Positions 27,133-34,795 of a stretch of 64,000 nt of DNA are shown one piece after another. The DNA lies in the NCBI GenBank assembly GCA_937958995.1, contig CALGAP010000011.1, positions 248,001-312,000 on the forward strand, written 5' to 3'. Made by a program: the position numbers and the translations under genes. The notes under the pieces are model-generated. The model did no database searches. It worked only from the letters and a program-made list of their open reading frames with translations, and had not been told where the DNA came from. This DNA is from an uncultured Chitinophagaceae bacterium. GTDB lineage: Bacteria > Bacteroidota > Bacteroidia > Chitinophagales > Chitinophagaceae. Numbering within the stretch: position 1 is the stretch's first letter; each line of letters begins with the position of its first letter.

Positions 27133-27174
27133 AGGCTTGCAAGGTACGAAAAAGCGGCTGGCAGCGCCGGGGCA

Positions 27175-27182
27175 TACCTTTG
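27175..27182 (+). promoter_or_regulatory. -7 promoter box for the DUF1684 gene
   Basis: TACCTTTG, full consensus, 32 bp before the ATG at 27215. The divergent thyA box TACCTTG lies at 27140-27146. Confidence 0.55.
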
Positions 27183-27214
27183 CCAGGAAAGAGCGATTGT
27201 GAGTAAATTGTGGA

Positions 27215-27802
27215 ATGAAATCGCTCATTTTAACCCTGCTCTTATTGACGGCGCTGGCGGTCAATGCCCAGACCAGCTGGGCAGACAGTATTTATCAATA
27301 CCAGGCTAATTATAAGAAAGACCTGGCGGAAATTATCAAATCAGATACCGGCTATGTTCGCTTTTATGCGCCCGATGCCAGGTACCGGGTTCTGGCTGAT
27401 GTGGAGCTGCTTACCGGGCAAAACTTTTTCAATATGCGCACGTCGGATGGCAAGCAAAAACGCGCCCGCAAATATGCGCGGATCAGTTTTGTGCTGGATG
27501 GAAAAAAGCACCGGTTGTTTGCCTACCAGCTCGAATCTTTGCTGAACTCAAAAGAATATAAAGATGATTTCTTCATCCCCTTCCTCGATGCCGGCAGCGG
27601 CGAGCAGACTTATGGCGGCGGACGGTATATTGATTTTAAAACCAGTGATGTGGTAAACGGGAAATTGCCGATTGATTTCAATAAGGCATATAATCCGTAT
27701 TGTGCGTTCACATCGGGGTATAGTTGTCCTGTGCCGCCCAGGGAGAATACATTGGAGATTGAAATAGCGGCGGGGGAAATGGCGTTTGCGAAGAAGAAGT
27801 GA
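27215..27802 (+). CDS. exported DUF1684 protein
   Basis: 195 residues with a signal peptide ending at ALAVNAQ. The mature part matches DUF1684: FYAPDARYRVLADVELL, then FVLDGKKHRLFAYQ, FFIPFLDAGSGEQTYGGGRY and the closing FNKAYNPYCAFTSGYSCPVPP. The Gly/Tyr motif and the paired Asp/Asn-Pro-Tyr-Cys are conserved in the family, whose function is not established. Single gene. Confidence 0.9.
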   Translation: MKSLILTLLLLTALAVNAQTSWADSIYQYQANYKKDLAEIIKSDTGYVRFYAPDARYRVLADVELLTGQNFFNMRTSDGKQKRARKYARISFVLDGKKHRLFAYQLESLLNSKEYKDDFFIPFLDAGSGEQTYGGGRYIDFKTSDVVNGKLPIDFNKAYNPYCAFTSGYSCPVPPRENTLEIEIAAGEMAFAKKK

Positions 27803-27813
27803 ATTGTGCGCAA

Positions 27814-27857
27814 GGGGAAAAGGCGCCTTTGCGTGAAAATGCATCGCGCCTTTCCCC
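27814..27857. terminator. hairpin between two convergent genes
   Basis: Arms 27814-27826 and 27846-27857 pair as GGGGAAA/TTTCCCC and GGCGC/GCGCC with one bulged A and a 19-base loop. It lies between the stops of the DUF1684 gene (27802) and the SMP-30 gene (27885), so it may end transcription from both sides, although no T-run follows. The sequence CCTTTGCGTG occurs twice here (27826-27835 and 27870-27879), resembling dispersed intergenic repeats seen in Bacteroidota. Confidence 0.45.
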
Positions 27858-27884
27858 GAAAGATTTCAATGCCTTTGCGTGTAA

Positions 27885-28886
27885 CTAATCCCGCAGTTTC
27901 AACTTCAGCACATAATTGTCAGAGGTGATAAATATCGTCTTATCATCATCTGCCAGCGCCACATTAGAGCAGGGCTGCGGCACCTTTATTTTCCCGATCA
28001 GTTTTTTGTCTTTGTTGAAGATAAATACACCACCGGGACCTGTAGCAAAAATATTTCCCTGCTTATCCACTTTCAACCCATCGGGCAGACCGCTTTCCGT
28101 TTTTGCCTCGGCGGTAGCATCGTACAAAATGCCCGCGCTGGTAAGCACATCGCCGGGACCGATATCAAACAAATACCAGATCGCTTTTTCGGGATCTGAA
28201 TTGGCAACAATCAATTGTTTTTCTCCCTCCAAAAAGGCAAGGCCATTTGGACGTGTCAGTGAATCGATCAGCAACTTCACCTCACCCTGCGGCGTTACGC
28301 GGTATACGCCCTGAAAGGGAATTTCTTTCAGCGGGTCGTCCATGTTGTGCTCCAAACCATAAGGAGGATCGGTGAAGAAAAGATCGCCGTTGCTGCGGTA
28401 CACGGCATCGTTGGGACTATTGAATTTCTTACCCTGCCAGTTGCCGGCGATGGTCACAAATTTGGGTTCCGGCGAATCGAGTGGAGCATCCATCATGGCC
28501 ATGCGGCGGTCGCCATGCTGGCACATGGCCAGTTTACCATCTGGGGTTAACAGCAGCGCATTGGAACCCACTTCTCCGCCCCGCGGCGTGGTGCCGGTAT
28601 AACCTGAAGGCGTAAGATAAACCTGCGTGCCGCCTTCTTCTGTCCATTTATAAATAGTGTTTGGGGGAATATCGGAGAAGAGCAACATTTTTTTATCAGC
28701 TATCCAAAGCGGACCCTCGGTCCAGTCGAAACCTTCGGCAATGATTTCTGGTTTGGCGGAAGTGTCGGTAATAGCGTCGAGGGCGGGGTCGATGCGTTCA
28801 ATTTTTCCAAGCGTTCTCATTTCTTTTGTTGTAGGTGTATTACAGGCTGCCAGGAAAAGGCAAATTCCCAGGGCAATTTTGTTCAT
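27885..28886 (-). CDS. SMP-30/gluconolactonase-family lipoprotein
   Basis: 333 residues. Lipobox LFLAAC places the lipid-anchored cysteine near residue 15. The rest is a six-bladed SMP-30/LRE propeller: GFDWTEGPLWIADKKMLLFSD, NSPNDAVYRSNGDLFFTDPPYG, LTRPNGLAFLEGEKQLIV and GLPDGLKVDKQGNIFATGPGG with metal-ligand Glu/Asn/Asp positions. Likely a periplasmic sugar lactonase or related hydrolase. Single gene. Confidence 0.9.
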   Translation of the reverse strand: MNKIALGICLFLAACNTPTTKEMRTLGKIERIDPALDAITDTSAKPEIIAEGFDWTEGPLWIADKKMLLFSDIPPNTIYKWTEEGGTQVYLTPSGYTGTTPRGGEVGSNALLLTPDGKLAMCQHGDRRMAMMDAPLDSPEPKFVTIAGNWQGKKFNSPNDAVYRSNGDLFFTDPPYGLEHNMDDPLKEIPFQGVYRVTPQGEVKLLIDSLTRPNGLAFLEGEKQLIVANSDPEKAIWYLFDIGPGDVLTSAGILYDATAEAKTESGLPDGLKVDKQGNIFATGPGGVFIFNKDKKLIGKIKVPQPCSNVALADDDKTIFITSDNYVLKLKLRD

Positions 28887-28981
28887 GCTGGCGATTATTT
28901 AGATAGTTTTTAAGGTTTAGTAATAAAGATACAGGAATCTGTGAAGACTCCATTCGGGAATGCATGAAAGCGTTTGCGGTA

Positions 28982-30025
28982 TTAGTTGGCGGTAGATGCC
29001 GGATCCAGCAGGCCCGTGCCGTTAGCATGCGACGCCAGGCCGGCGTCCATCGATTTCGAGAGCTCGGCATATATGCGGGCAAAAAGCTGGTTGCTCAGTT
29101 CGAGCTTACCTTCCAGGTCTTTCACTTTTTCCTGCTCCTGGTGAAGGTCATTTTGAAGTTGTTGTATAGCGGCTTGCTTTTCGTCGATGATCGATTGCAG
29201 GCTGGCCTGCTGCCGGTGTAATTCTTCCAGCGTGGACTCTAATTGCTGAATATGTTCTGCCTGCTGGCAGATGGCTTCCTGTTTTTGTTCCAAGTCAGCA
29301 AGCAGAGCCTGTTCTTTACTGTCAAACTCACTCGCTGCCGTCCGCCATTGCGCCAGTTCTGCCACCGCGCTGCTGGTTTGTTTTTCCAGTTGATGATAGC
29401 TCCTGATGCGCATCTCGAGTTGCTGCTGCAGAAAATCTGTTTGCTTTTTCTTTTCTTCGAGCAGGTCTTGCAGGAATTGCGTTTCTTCCAGTTTTTCTTT
29501 CAGCTCCGTATTTTCTTCTTCCAGTTGGGCATACTTTATGCGCAGGTCGTGCAATTCCATCAGATCGTTGTCAACGTTATTTTCCCCGTTTTCACTATTA
29601 TTTTTTTGTTCGTGATAGTCGAGCGCCTGTTGCAGTTGTTCCGACGCTGCATGATCCGGCTGATCATTATGATAGGCTTTATTCAGCAGGTCGGTATATT
29701 TTTCTTCCAGCGCGCGGTAATCCTGTTCCAGTGTGGCGTAATTTTCCTTATACCTTCTTACTTCACGCTCGTATTTTTTCAGGAGAGAAGTATTATCGGG
29801 ATTGCCGCTGGCCAGCCAGTCGGGCAGTTCGTCCGTATCACCCGCCAGGTACAGCCGGCCGTCTGCCAGTTCGGGCTCAGGTTCATTGAGCAAAGCTTTT
29901 TTTCGACGGTAATGTAAAATAGTAGTGACTACCACGGCGATGATGGTACAGGGAATGGCGATCCAAAGAACGATCTGCAGAAACAGCTTGAATTCATATA
30001 GCGAGACGAGCAATAAGGTCAACAT
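28982..30025 (-). CDS. membrane-anchored coiled-coil protein
   Basis: 347 residues, not recognised as a known family. One N-terminal membrane helix (about 12-37, LQIVLWIAIPCTIIAVVVTT), then a basic stop (HYRRKK), a short acidic linker, and from about residue 80 to 325 an almost continuous heptad-rich coiled coil very high in Glu, Gln and Leu. The C-terminus is Ser/Ala/Gly rich. Probably a structural or scaffold protein of the inner membrane. No adjacent gene suggests a partner. Confidence 0.75.
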   Translation of the reverse strand: MLTLLLVSLYEFKLFLQIVLWIAIPCTIIAVVVTTILHYRRKKALLNEPEPELADGRLYLAGDTDELPDWLASGNPDNTSLLKKYEREVRRYKENYATLEQDYRALEEKYTDLLNKAYHNDQPDHAASEQLQQALDYHEQKNNSENGENNVDNDLMELHDLRIKYAQLEEENTELKEKLEETQFLQDLLEEKKKQTDFLQQQLEMRIRSYHQLEKQTSSAVAELAQWRTAASEFDSKEQALLADLEQKQEAICQQAEHIQQLESTLEELHRQQASLQSIIDEKQAAIQQLQNDLHQEQEKVKDLEGKLELSNQLFARIYAELSKSMDAGLASHANGTGLLDPASTAN

Positions 30026-30262
30026 GATGCTGGCGTTTTAATAAGTACAGTTCACTTCATCCGGTAGTATTAATAACCGCAGCAGGTTTTGGGAAGGTGC
30101 TTTTTATACGGTTGGCCTTATACAGAGGGTAAGCAACGACCGGTAGGGCTCAAGAATAATACCAAAAAGGGCTTATTAACAACATCTTTTGAATTTTTTA
30201 CATCGACATGGGGGTAAATGACCGTTTGGTTGTCTTTTACTTAAAGTAGTATTGGAAGCATC

Positions 30263-30270
30263 TATATTTG
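30263..30270 (+). promoter_or_regulatory. -7 promoter box of the sigma/FecR/repeat-protein operon
   Basis: TATATTTG, full consensus. It lies inside the longest possible reading frame of the sigma gene (TTG at 30252) and so supports the downstream GTG at 30294 as the real start. Confidence 0.6.
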
Positions 30271-30293
30271 AGGCAAGATTTCAAATAAAGAAA

Positions 30294-30824
30294 GTGGTCA
30301 TAAACGAATTTGAACAGCTATTTAAACAGCATTTTAAAAGCCTGTTTGCCTATGCATATACCATATTAAAAGATGAAGCCGCTGCCGAAGAAATCGTACA
30401 GAATGTGTTTTTTAAGATATGGGAAAAGAATAAACAGCCTGACATTCAGACTTCACTGAAGGCCTATTTATATAAAGCGGTGTACCACGACAGCCTTAAC
30501 TACCTGAAACACCTGAAGGTGAGGGCTCAACATAAATCACATGTTATGCATCATCAAAAAGACGAGGATCAGCCGGCATCGGGCAGGCTGATGCTGAAGG
30601 AGCTGGAAGAAAAATTGCGGGATGCGTTAAACAGTCTGCCGGAACAATGTCGCACCATTTTCCAGATGAGCCGTTTCGAAGGAAGAAAATACCAGGAGAT
30701 TGCCGACCAGTTAGGTATCTCCATCAAGACCGTGGAGAACCAGATGGGCAAGGCCCTGAGGACACTTCGGGTGAAGCTGATAGATTTTTTACCCTTTATA
30801 ATTTTTTCACTACTCAACATCTAA
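30294..30824 (+). CDS. ECF RNA polymerase sigma factor (Bacteroidota expansion family)
   Basis: 176 residues if the GTG at 30294 is used. Region 2 is HFKSLFAYAYTILKDEAAAE and EIVQNVFFKIWEK; region 4 is LNSLPEQCRTIFQMSRFEG and YQEIADQLGISIKTVENQMG. The C-terminus is hydrophobic (FLPFIIFSLLNI). It is followed 12 bp later by a FecR anti-sigma gene, the standard pair in which an outer-membrane signal releases the sigma factor. It probably drives the operon it heads. Confidence 0.92.
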   Translation: MVINEFEQLFKQHFKSLFAYAYTILKDEAAAEEIVQNVFFKIWEKNKQPDIQTSLKAYLYKAVYHDSLNYLKHLKVRAQHKSHVMHHQKDEDQPASGRLMLKELEEKLRDALNSLPEQCRTIFQMSRFEGRKYQEIADQLGISIKTVENQMGKALRTLRVKLIDFLPFIIFSLLNI

Positions 30825-30836
30825 ACCCGCCGACTA

Positions 30837-31817
30837 TTGAAAACCAACTTTAACGATATTGACGAATTGCTGGCAAAAATGCTCACAGGCGAAGCCAGCG
30901 CCGATGAAAAGAATCAGGTGCAGCAATGGCTCGGCGCGAGCGAGGAAAACCGCCGCTACTATGATCATTTCCGCCTGATCTGGGAAGAGAGCCTGCAGCT
31001 GGCTGCCACTACCACCGTGGATGAAAATGCCGCCTGGCAGCGTTTTCAACAGCGCACAAAGGAGACGCCGGCACCTCGTGCTGCCAAAACAATCCACATC
31101 AACCGGATTCGCATAGCTGCCGCCGTTATAATCACGATCGGACTTGGATGGATGGGATGGTTTTTGATAAACGAAGGAAATAAGGAAGTACCGCTGGCAC
31201 TATTGCAAACTACCGATTCGGTAAAATCGGAAACACTGCCCGACGGTTCATTTATCACTATTAATAAAAATTCATCCTTATCATATCCCGAGCAATTTGC
31301 CGGCAACAGTCGCCGGGTGCAACTGACCGGTGAAGGATTTTTCAAAGTGCAGCCCGATAAGAAAAAGCCCTTTATTGTCAGTACCGGCAATAATGTAACT
31401 ATTGAAGTATTGGGTACTTCCTTCAACGTAAAAAACCGCGGCGATTCGGTGGAGGTGATTGTGGAAGAAGGAAGAGTGATGGTGAAATACCAGGATCAGT
31501 CGGTGGAATTGAAGAAAGGCGAAGTGGTGGTCATAAAAAAATCGCAACCCATTGCCGAAAAAAGAATCGTGACCGATAACCTGCACAATTACTACTACTC
31601 ACACGCATTTGTTTGCGAGGACGTGCCGCTTTGGAAGCTGGTGAATGCATTGAACGAGGCTTACAATGCAAAAATCCGGATAGAGAGGGAGGATTTGCGC
31701 GAAACCCGCGTGACTGCGAAAATTGATATGAATTCTTTGGACACTGTTCTGGAAGTCTTGTCACAGGCCGTTAACTTTGAAATTGTAAAAACCGACAGCA
31801 CCATCAATCTGCGATAA
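30837..31817 (+). CDS. FecR-family anti-sigma factor
   Basis: 326 residues. Cytoplasmic N-terminal sigma-binding region (LLAKMLTGEASADEKNQVQQ), a membrane helix around 90-110 (AAAVIITIGLGWMGWFLI), a FecR periplasmic domain (SVKSETLPDGSFITINKNS; VEVIVEEGRVMVKY) and a C-terminal DUF4974-type domain (LVNALNEAYNAKIRIE). The start is a TTG: the sigma stop TAA at 30822 is in the same frame and the first ATG would delete 15 family-typical residues. The C-terminal domain is expected to contact an STN domain, which here is on the next gene. Confidence 0.92.
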   Translation: MKTNFNDIDELLAKMLTGEASADEKNQVQQWLGASEENRRYYDHFRLIWEESLQLAATTTVDENAAWQRFQQRTKETPAPRAAKTIHINRIRIAAAVIITIGLGWMGWFLINEGNKEVPLALLQTTDSVKSETLPDGSFITINKNSSLSYPEQFAGNSRRVQLTGEGFFKVQPDKKKPFIVSTGNNVTIEVLGTSFNVKNRGDSVEVIVEEGRVMVKYQDQSVELKKGEVVVIKKSQPIAEKRIVTDNLHNYYYSHAFVCEDVPLWKLVNALNEAYNAKIRIEREDLRETRVTAKIDMNSLDTVLEVLSQAVNFEIVKTDSTINLR

Positions 31818-31827
31818 TCTTTATTCA

Positions 31828-33654
31828 ATGGAAGGTCGATCCGCTGCAAGGCCTGGACGAATTTTGCTGGCTATTGTCTTATTATGTAGCGCCTTGTCCG
31901 CTGCGGGGCAATCTATTCTCGATCGCAAAATAACCGTAAACATTTCCAACCAGCGCATGGCCGACGCGTTGAAGCAGATCAGTAATAAAGCCAACTTTTA
32001 TTTTGTTTATAACAGTCATATCATCAACCGCGACAGCCTGGTGAGTGTTTTGGCGGTGGATAAACCGGTAAAAGAAATTCTCGACCAGCTTTTCAATGGC
32101 AGCATCGACTACAAGCAAAGCAACAACTATATTATTTTCCGCAAGGCGGCCTCTGCAATCATTACCGGCGCGCGCAGCGATGAATCGGGATACGTGATTT
32201 CTGGTTATGTGTATGATGCAGAGACGGGAGAGCGAATCCGCGAGGCGAGTTTGTATGGTAAACAAAGACTGGAGAACGCACTCACGGATGAGCAGGGATT
32301 TTTTACTATCAGATTCAAGAACAAACCTGGTTCTACTACGCTGGTGGCGAGCAAAATCGGGTTTATGGATACCGCCATCAATATTCAGCCTCGATATAAT
32401 CAGCAGGTCATTATTGTGCTGGAGCCCGTGCATTATAAATACAGCCTGGTAACGGTGAGTCCCGATTTCTCTGTGCCCGACTCTATCAGTGCCGCGCCTG
32501 ATACCATTACGTATATACCAATGGTGTTCCAGGATGTGAGGGAAGTGGAAAAAACCAAAGTGGGTAAGTTCTTATTGTCAACCCAACAAAGAATTCAGAG
32601 CCTCAACATCGGCAAATTCTTTGCCGACCGGCCTTTCCAGGTTTCGCTTTTACCCGGGTTGAGCTCCCAGGGTAAATTGAGCGGACAGGTGGTCAACAAT
32701 ATTTCCCTGAACCTGCTGGGCGGTTATACGGGTGGTGCAGAAGGTATGGAGCTGGGCGGACTTTTCAATATCAACAGAACGCGAATGCGTGGCTTCCAGG
32801 CGGCGGGACTATTCAATATCGCGGGCGGACCCATGGCTGGTGTGCAAATGGCCGGTGTTCATAATACCGTGCTTAATCGCGCTACGGGCATACAAATGGC
32901 AGGTGTTACCAACCATGTAAAAGGCAGGCTGGTGGGCTGGCAGATGGCAGGAGTGCACAACCATGCCACCGATACTGTTACCGGTGCGCAGATTGGTGGT
33001 GTCAGCAATTTTAGCAAAGGAAATGTAAGAGGCGCGCAGCTCAGCGGCGTTGCCAATTTTGCCAACCGCACTATGTCGGGACTGCAGGCAGCTGGCTTAT
33101 TTAATTACTCGAAGAAATTGAAGGGTGTGCAGATCGGCATCATCAATATTGCAGATAGTTCATCGGGCTATAGCATTGGTTTTATCAATTTTGTGGTGCA
33201 TGGATATCATAAGATCGCTTTCAGCACCAATGAATCTATGAATATGAACCTGGCGCTGAAATCGGGCAACTCCAATTTGTACAGCATACTCCTGGCGAGC
33301 ATGAACAATAAGCCTGATGAAAAAGCCTATAGTTATGGTTATGGACTGGGGCGCGAGTTTCGTTTCAACAAATGGTTTACACTGAATCCCGAGCTTACTG
33401 TTCAGTATATCTACCTGGGTAATTTTGACTACCCGAATCTTATGGGCAAATTTCATTTGCAGTTCAATTTTCAGCTCGGAAAATTCATCACGCTCTTCGC
33501 CGGGCCTTCATTCACTGGCTTTTATAACGAGCAGTCCGATCATGTGGAAGGATACAAGGCTAAATTCCCTACAGAAGGCTACAAAACTTTCAGGCTCTGG
33601 GACAATTACTCCAATGGCTGGGTTGGCTGGAATGCGGGTATAGCATTTTTTTAA
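31828..33654 (+). CDS. STN-domain protein with LA_2272-type surface repeats
   Basis: 608 residues. After a signal peptide (cleavage about AAGQ) comes an STN/secretin-TonB signalling domain (about 30-105: ITVNISNQRMADALKQISNK, then KEILDQLFNGSIDYK), then a CarboxypepD_reg-like sandwich (about 125-205). Residues 306-432 are eight tandem repeats of 16 residues, pattern GxQxAGLxNxxxxxxx, of the LA_2272 surface repeat type. The last 170 residues look like outer-membrane strands and end in Phe-Phe. There is no TonB plug or receptor barrel. It starts 10 bp after fecR, so I infer it supplies the STN signal to that anti-sigma factor. Confidence 0.85.
   Translation: MEGRSAARPGRILLAIVLLCSALSAAGQSILDRKITVNISNQRMADALKQISNKANFYFVYNSHIINRDSLVSVLAVDKPVKEILDQLFNGSIDYKQSNNYIIFRKAASAIITGARSDESGYVISGYVYDAETGERIREASLYGKQRLENALTDEQGFFTIRFKNKPGSTTLVASKIGFMDTAINIQPRYNQQVIIVLEPVHYKYSLVTVSPDFSVPDSISAAPDTITYIPMVFQDVREVEKTKVGKFLLSTQQRIQSLNIGKFFADRPFQVSLLPGLSSQGKLSGQVVNNISLNLLGGYTGGAEGMELGGLFNINRTRMRGFQAAGLFNIAGGPMAGVQMAGVHNTVLNRATGIQMAGVTNHVKGRLVGWQMAGVHNHATDTVTGAQIGGVSNFSKGNVRGAQLSGVANFANRTMSGLQAAGLFNYSKKLKGVQIGIINIADSSSGYSIGFINFVVHGYHKIAFSTNESMNMNLALKSGNSNLYSILLASMNNKPDEKAYSYGYGLGREFRFNKWFTLNPELTVQYIYLGNFDYPNLMGKFHLQFNFQLGKFITLFAGPSFTGFYNEQSDHVEGYKAKFPTEGYKTFRLWDNYSNGWVGWNAGIAFF
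32743..33123 (+). repeat. eight tandem 48-bp coding repeats
   Basis: In-frame array coding for seven 16-residue units and one of 15, from GMELGGLFN to GLQAAGLFNYSKKLK. The Gly, Gln, Gly and Asn positions are fixed and the second half of each unit varies. Confidence 0.8.
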
Positions 33655-33700
33655 CATAGGGGTAAAAGCAAAGTCAGTTGTCATATGCTAAAACGGCATT

Positions 33701-34747
33701 ATGGCAACAAGAGCAATTTTAGTAGCAGTAGCATTATTATTCCCGGCAATCATTTTTGCGCAAACGCGCACCGTTCCTTTTCGTTTTGGCGTATTTCCCG
33801 GCGTAAGCACGCAGGGAGCTGAGGGTGACTGGAATAGCGTGAGCAATGTTTCCATCAATTTTTTCGGAGGCGTTACCGGTGGTGTAAACGGCGTTGAGCT
33901 CGCCACACTTTTCAATATTGATAAAGGAAATGTGCAGTTCGTACAGGCCGCAGGATTATTTAATGTAGTAGGCGGCAATATGCGCGGCGTGCAATCTGCG
34001 GGTTTATTCAACTATGTTCATGAACAATCGTCGGGCGTGCAGGCCGCTGGTCTTTACAATCATTCCAAGAAGGATGTAAAGGGCGTGCAGGCAGGCGGCA
34101 TCGCGAATTTTTCGGGCGGAAAAGTCAGCGGTGTGCAGGCAGCCGGTATCGCAAACTTTTCAGGCGGCACAGTAGGCGGCGTGCAGGCAGCGGGCATATT
34201 GAATGTGGCTAAAAGAGTAAAGGGACTGCAGGTGGGACTGATCAACCTGGCCGATACTTCTGAAGGTTTACAATTGGGTTTGATAAATTTCACGCGCAGG
34301 GGTTATCACAAAGTGTATGTGTCGGCCAATGAGATCATGAACGCAAACATTGCTGTCAAAACAGGCAACCCCAAACTGTACAGCATCCTGGTTGCAGGTA
34401 TGAATCCCAAAGCAGATGAAAAAATTTATTCTTATGGATTTGGCCTTGGCCGCGAAATCAAACTCGGAAACGCATTTACACTTAATCCTGAAATTTCTTC
34501 GCAGTATCTCTACCTCGGCAACTGGCATTACGATAACTGGCTCAGCAAAGTTCAGTTGCTGGTGAATGTTCGTCTCGCTAAGAACATCGCGATCACCGGC
34601 GGTCCTTCATTCGCCATGTATTATTCCGACCAAACCAGTCCGGTAAAAGGTTACAAGTTCGACATCCCTTCTTATCACAGTTATGAGCTGTGGAACAAGA
34701 ACTGGAAAGGCTGGATTGGCTGGTCGGCGGGCTTAACATTTTTTTAA
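33701..34747 (+). CDS. LA_2272-type surface repeat protein without STN
   Basis: 348 residues, a paralogue of the C-terminal two thirds of the preceding gene. Signal peptide (cleavage after IIFA), a short lead-in with FGVFPGVSTQG and SVSNVSINFFGGVTGGVNG, seven repeat units at residues 64-174 (GVQAAGIANFSGGTVG type), then a strand-rich C-terminal region with GYHKVYVSANE, YSYGFGLGREI and a final Phe-Phe as in outer-membrane barrels. No STN or receptor parts. Follows its paralogue by 46 bp, suggesting a tandem duplication with loss or gain of the signalling half. Confidence 0.82.
   Translation: MATRAILVAVALLFPAIIFAQTRTVPFRFGVFPGVSTQGAEGDWNSVSNVSINFFGGVTGGVNGVELATLFNIDKGNVQFVQAAGLFNVVGGNMRGVQSAGLFNYVHEQSSGVQAAGLYNHSKKDVKGVQAGGIANFSGGKVSGVQAAGIANFSGGTVGGVQAAGILNVAKRVKGLQVGLINLADTSEGLQLGLINFTRRGYHKVYVSANEIMNANIAVKTGNPKLYSILVAGMNPKADEKIYSYGFGLGREIKLGNAFTLNPEISSQYLYLGNWHYDNWLSKVQLLVNVRLAKNIAITGGPSFAMYYSDQTSPVKGYKFDIPSYHSYELWNKNWKGWIGWSAGLTFF
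33890..34222 (+). repeat. seven tandem 48-bp coding repeats
   Basis: Six units of 16 residues and one of 15. Units 5 and 6 (about 34082-34177) are close to identical at protein level (GVQAxGIANFSGGxVx), pointing to recent duplication within the array. Confidence 0.78.
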
Positions 34748-34795
34748 TAGTGGTATTGATTAACACGATTGTCACACCCTGAAACAACCAACAGT

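Noticed and set aside
29243..29917. 224-codon plus-strand frame rich in Phe and Leu
   Set aside because: It is the complement of the Glu/Gln-rich coiled-coil gene, which produces artificial hydrophobic codons on the opposite strand.
30252..30293. Upstream TTG start for the ECF sigma factor
   Set aside because: The -7 box TATATTTG (30263-30270) lies inside this extension, so it would not be transcribed; the extra residues are not family-like.
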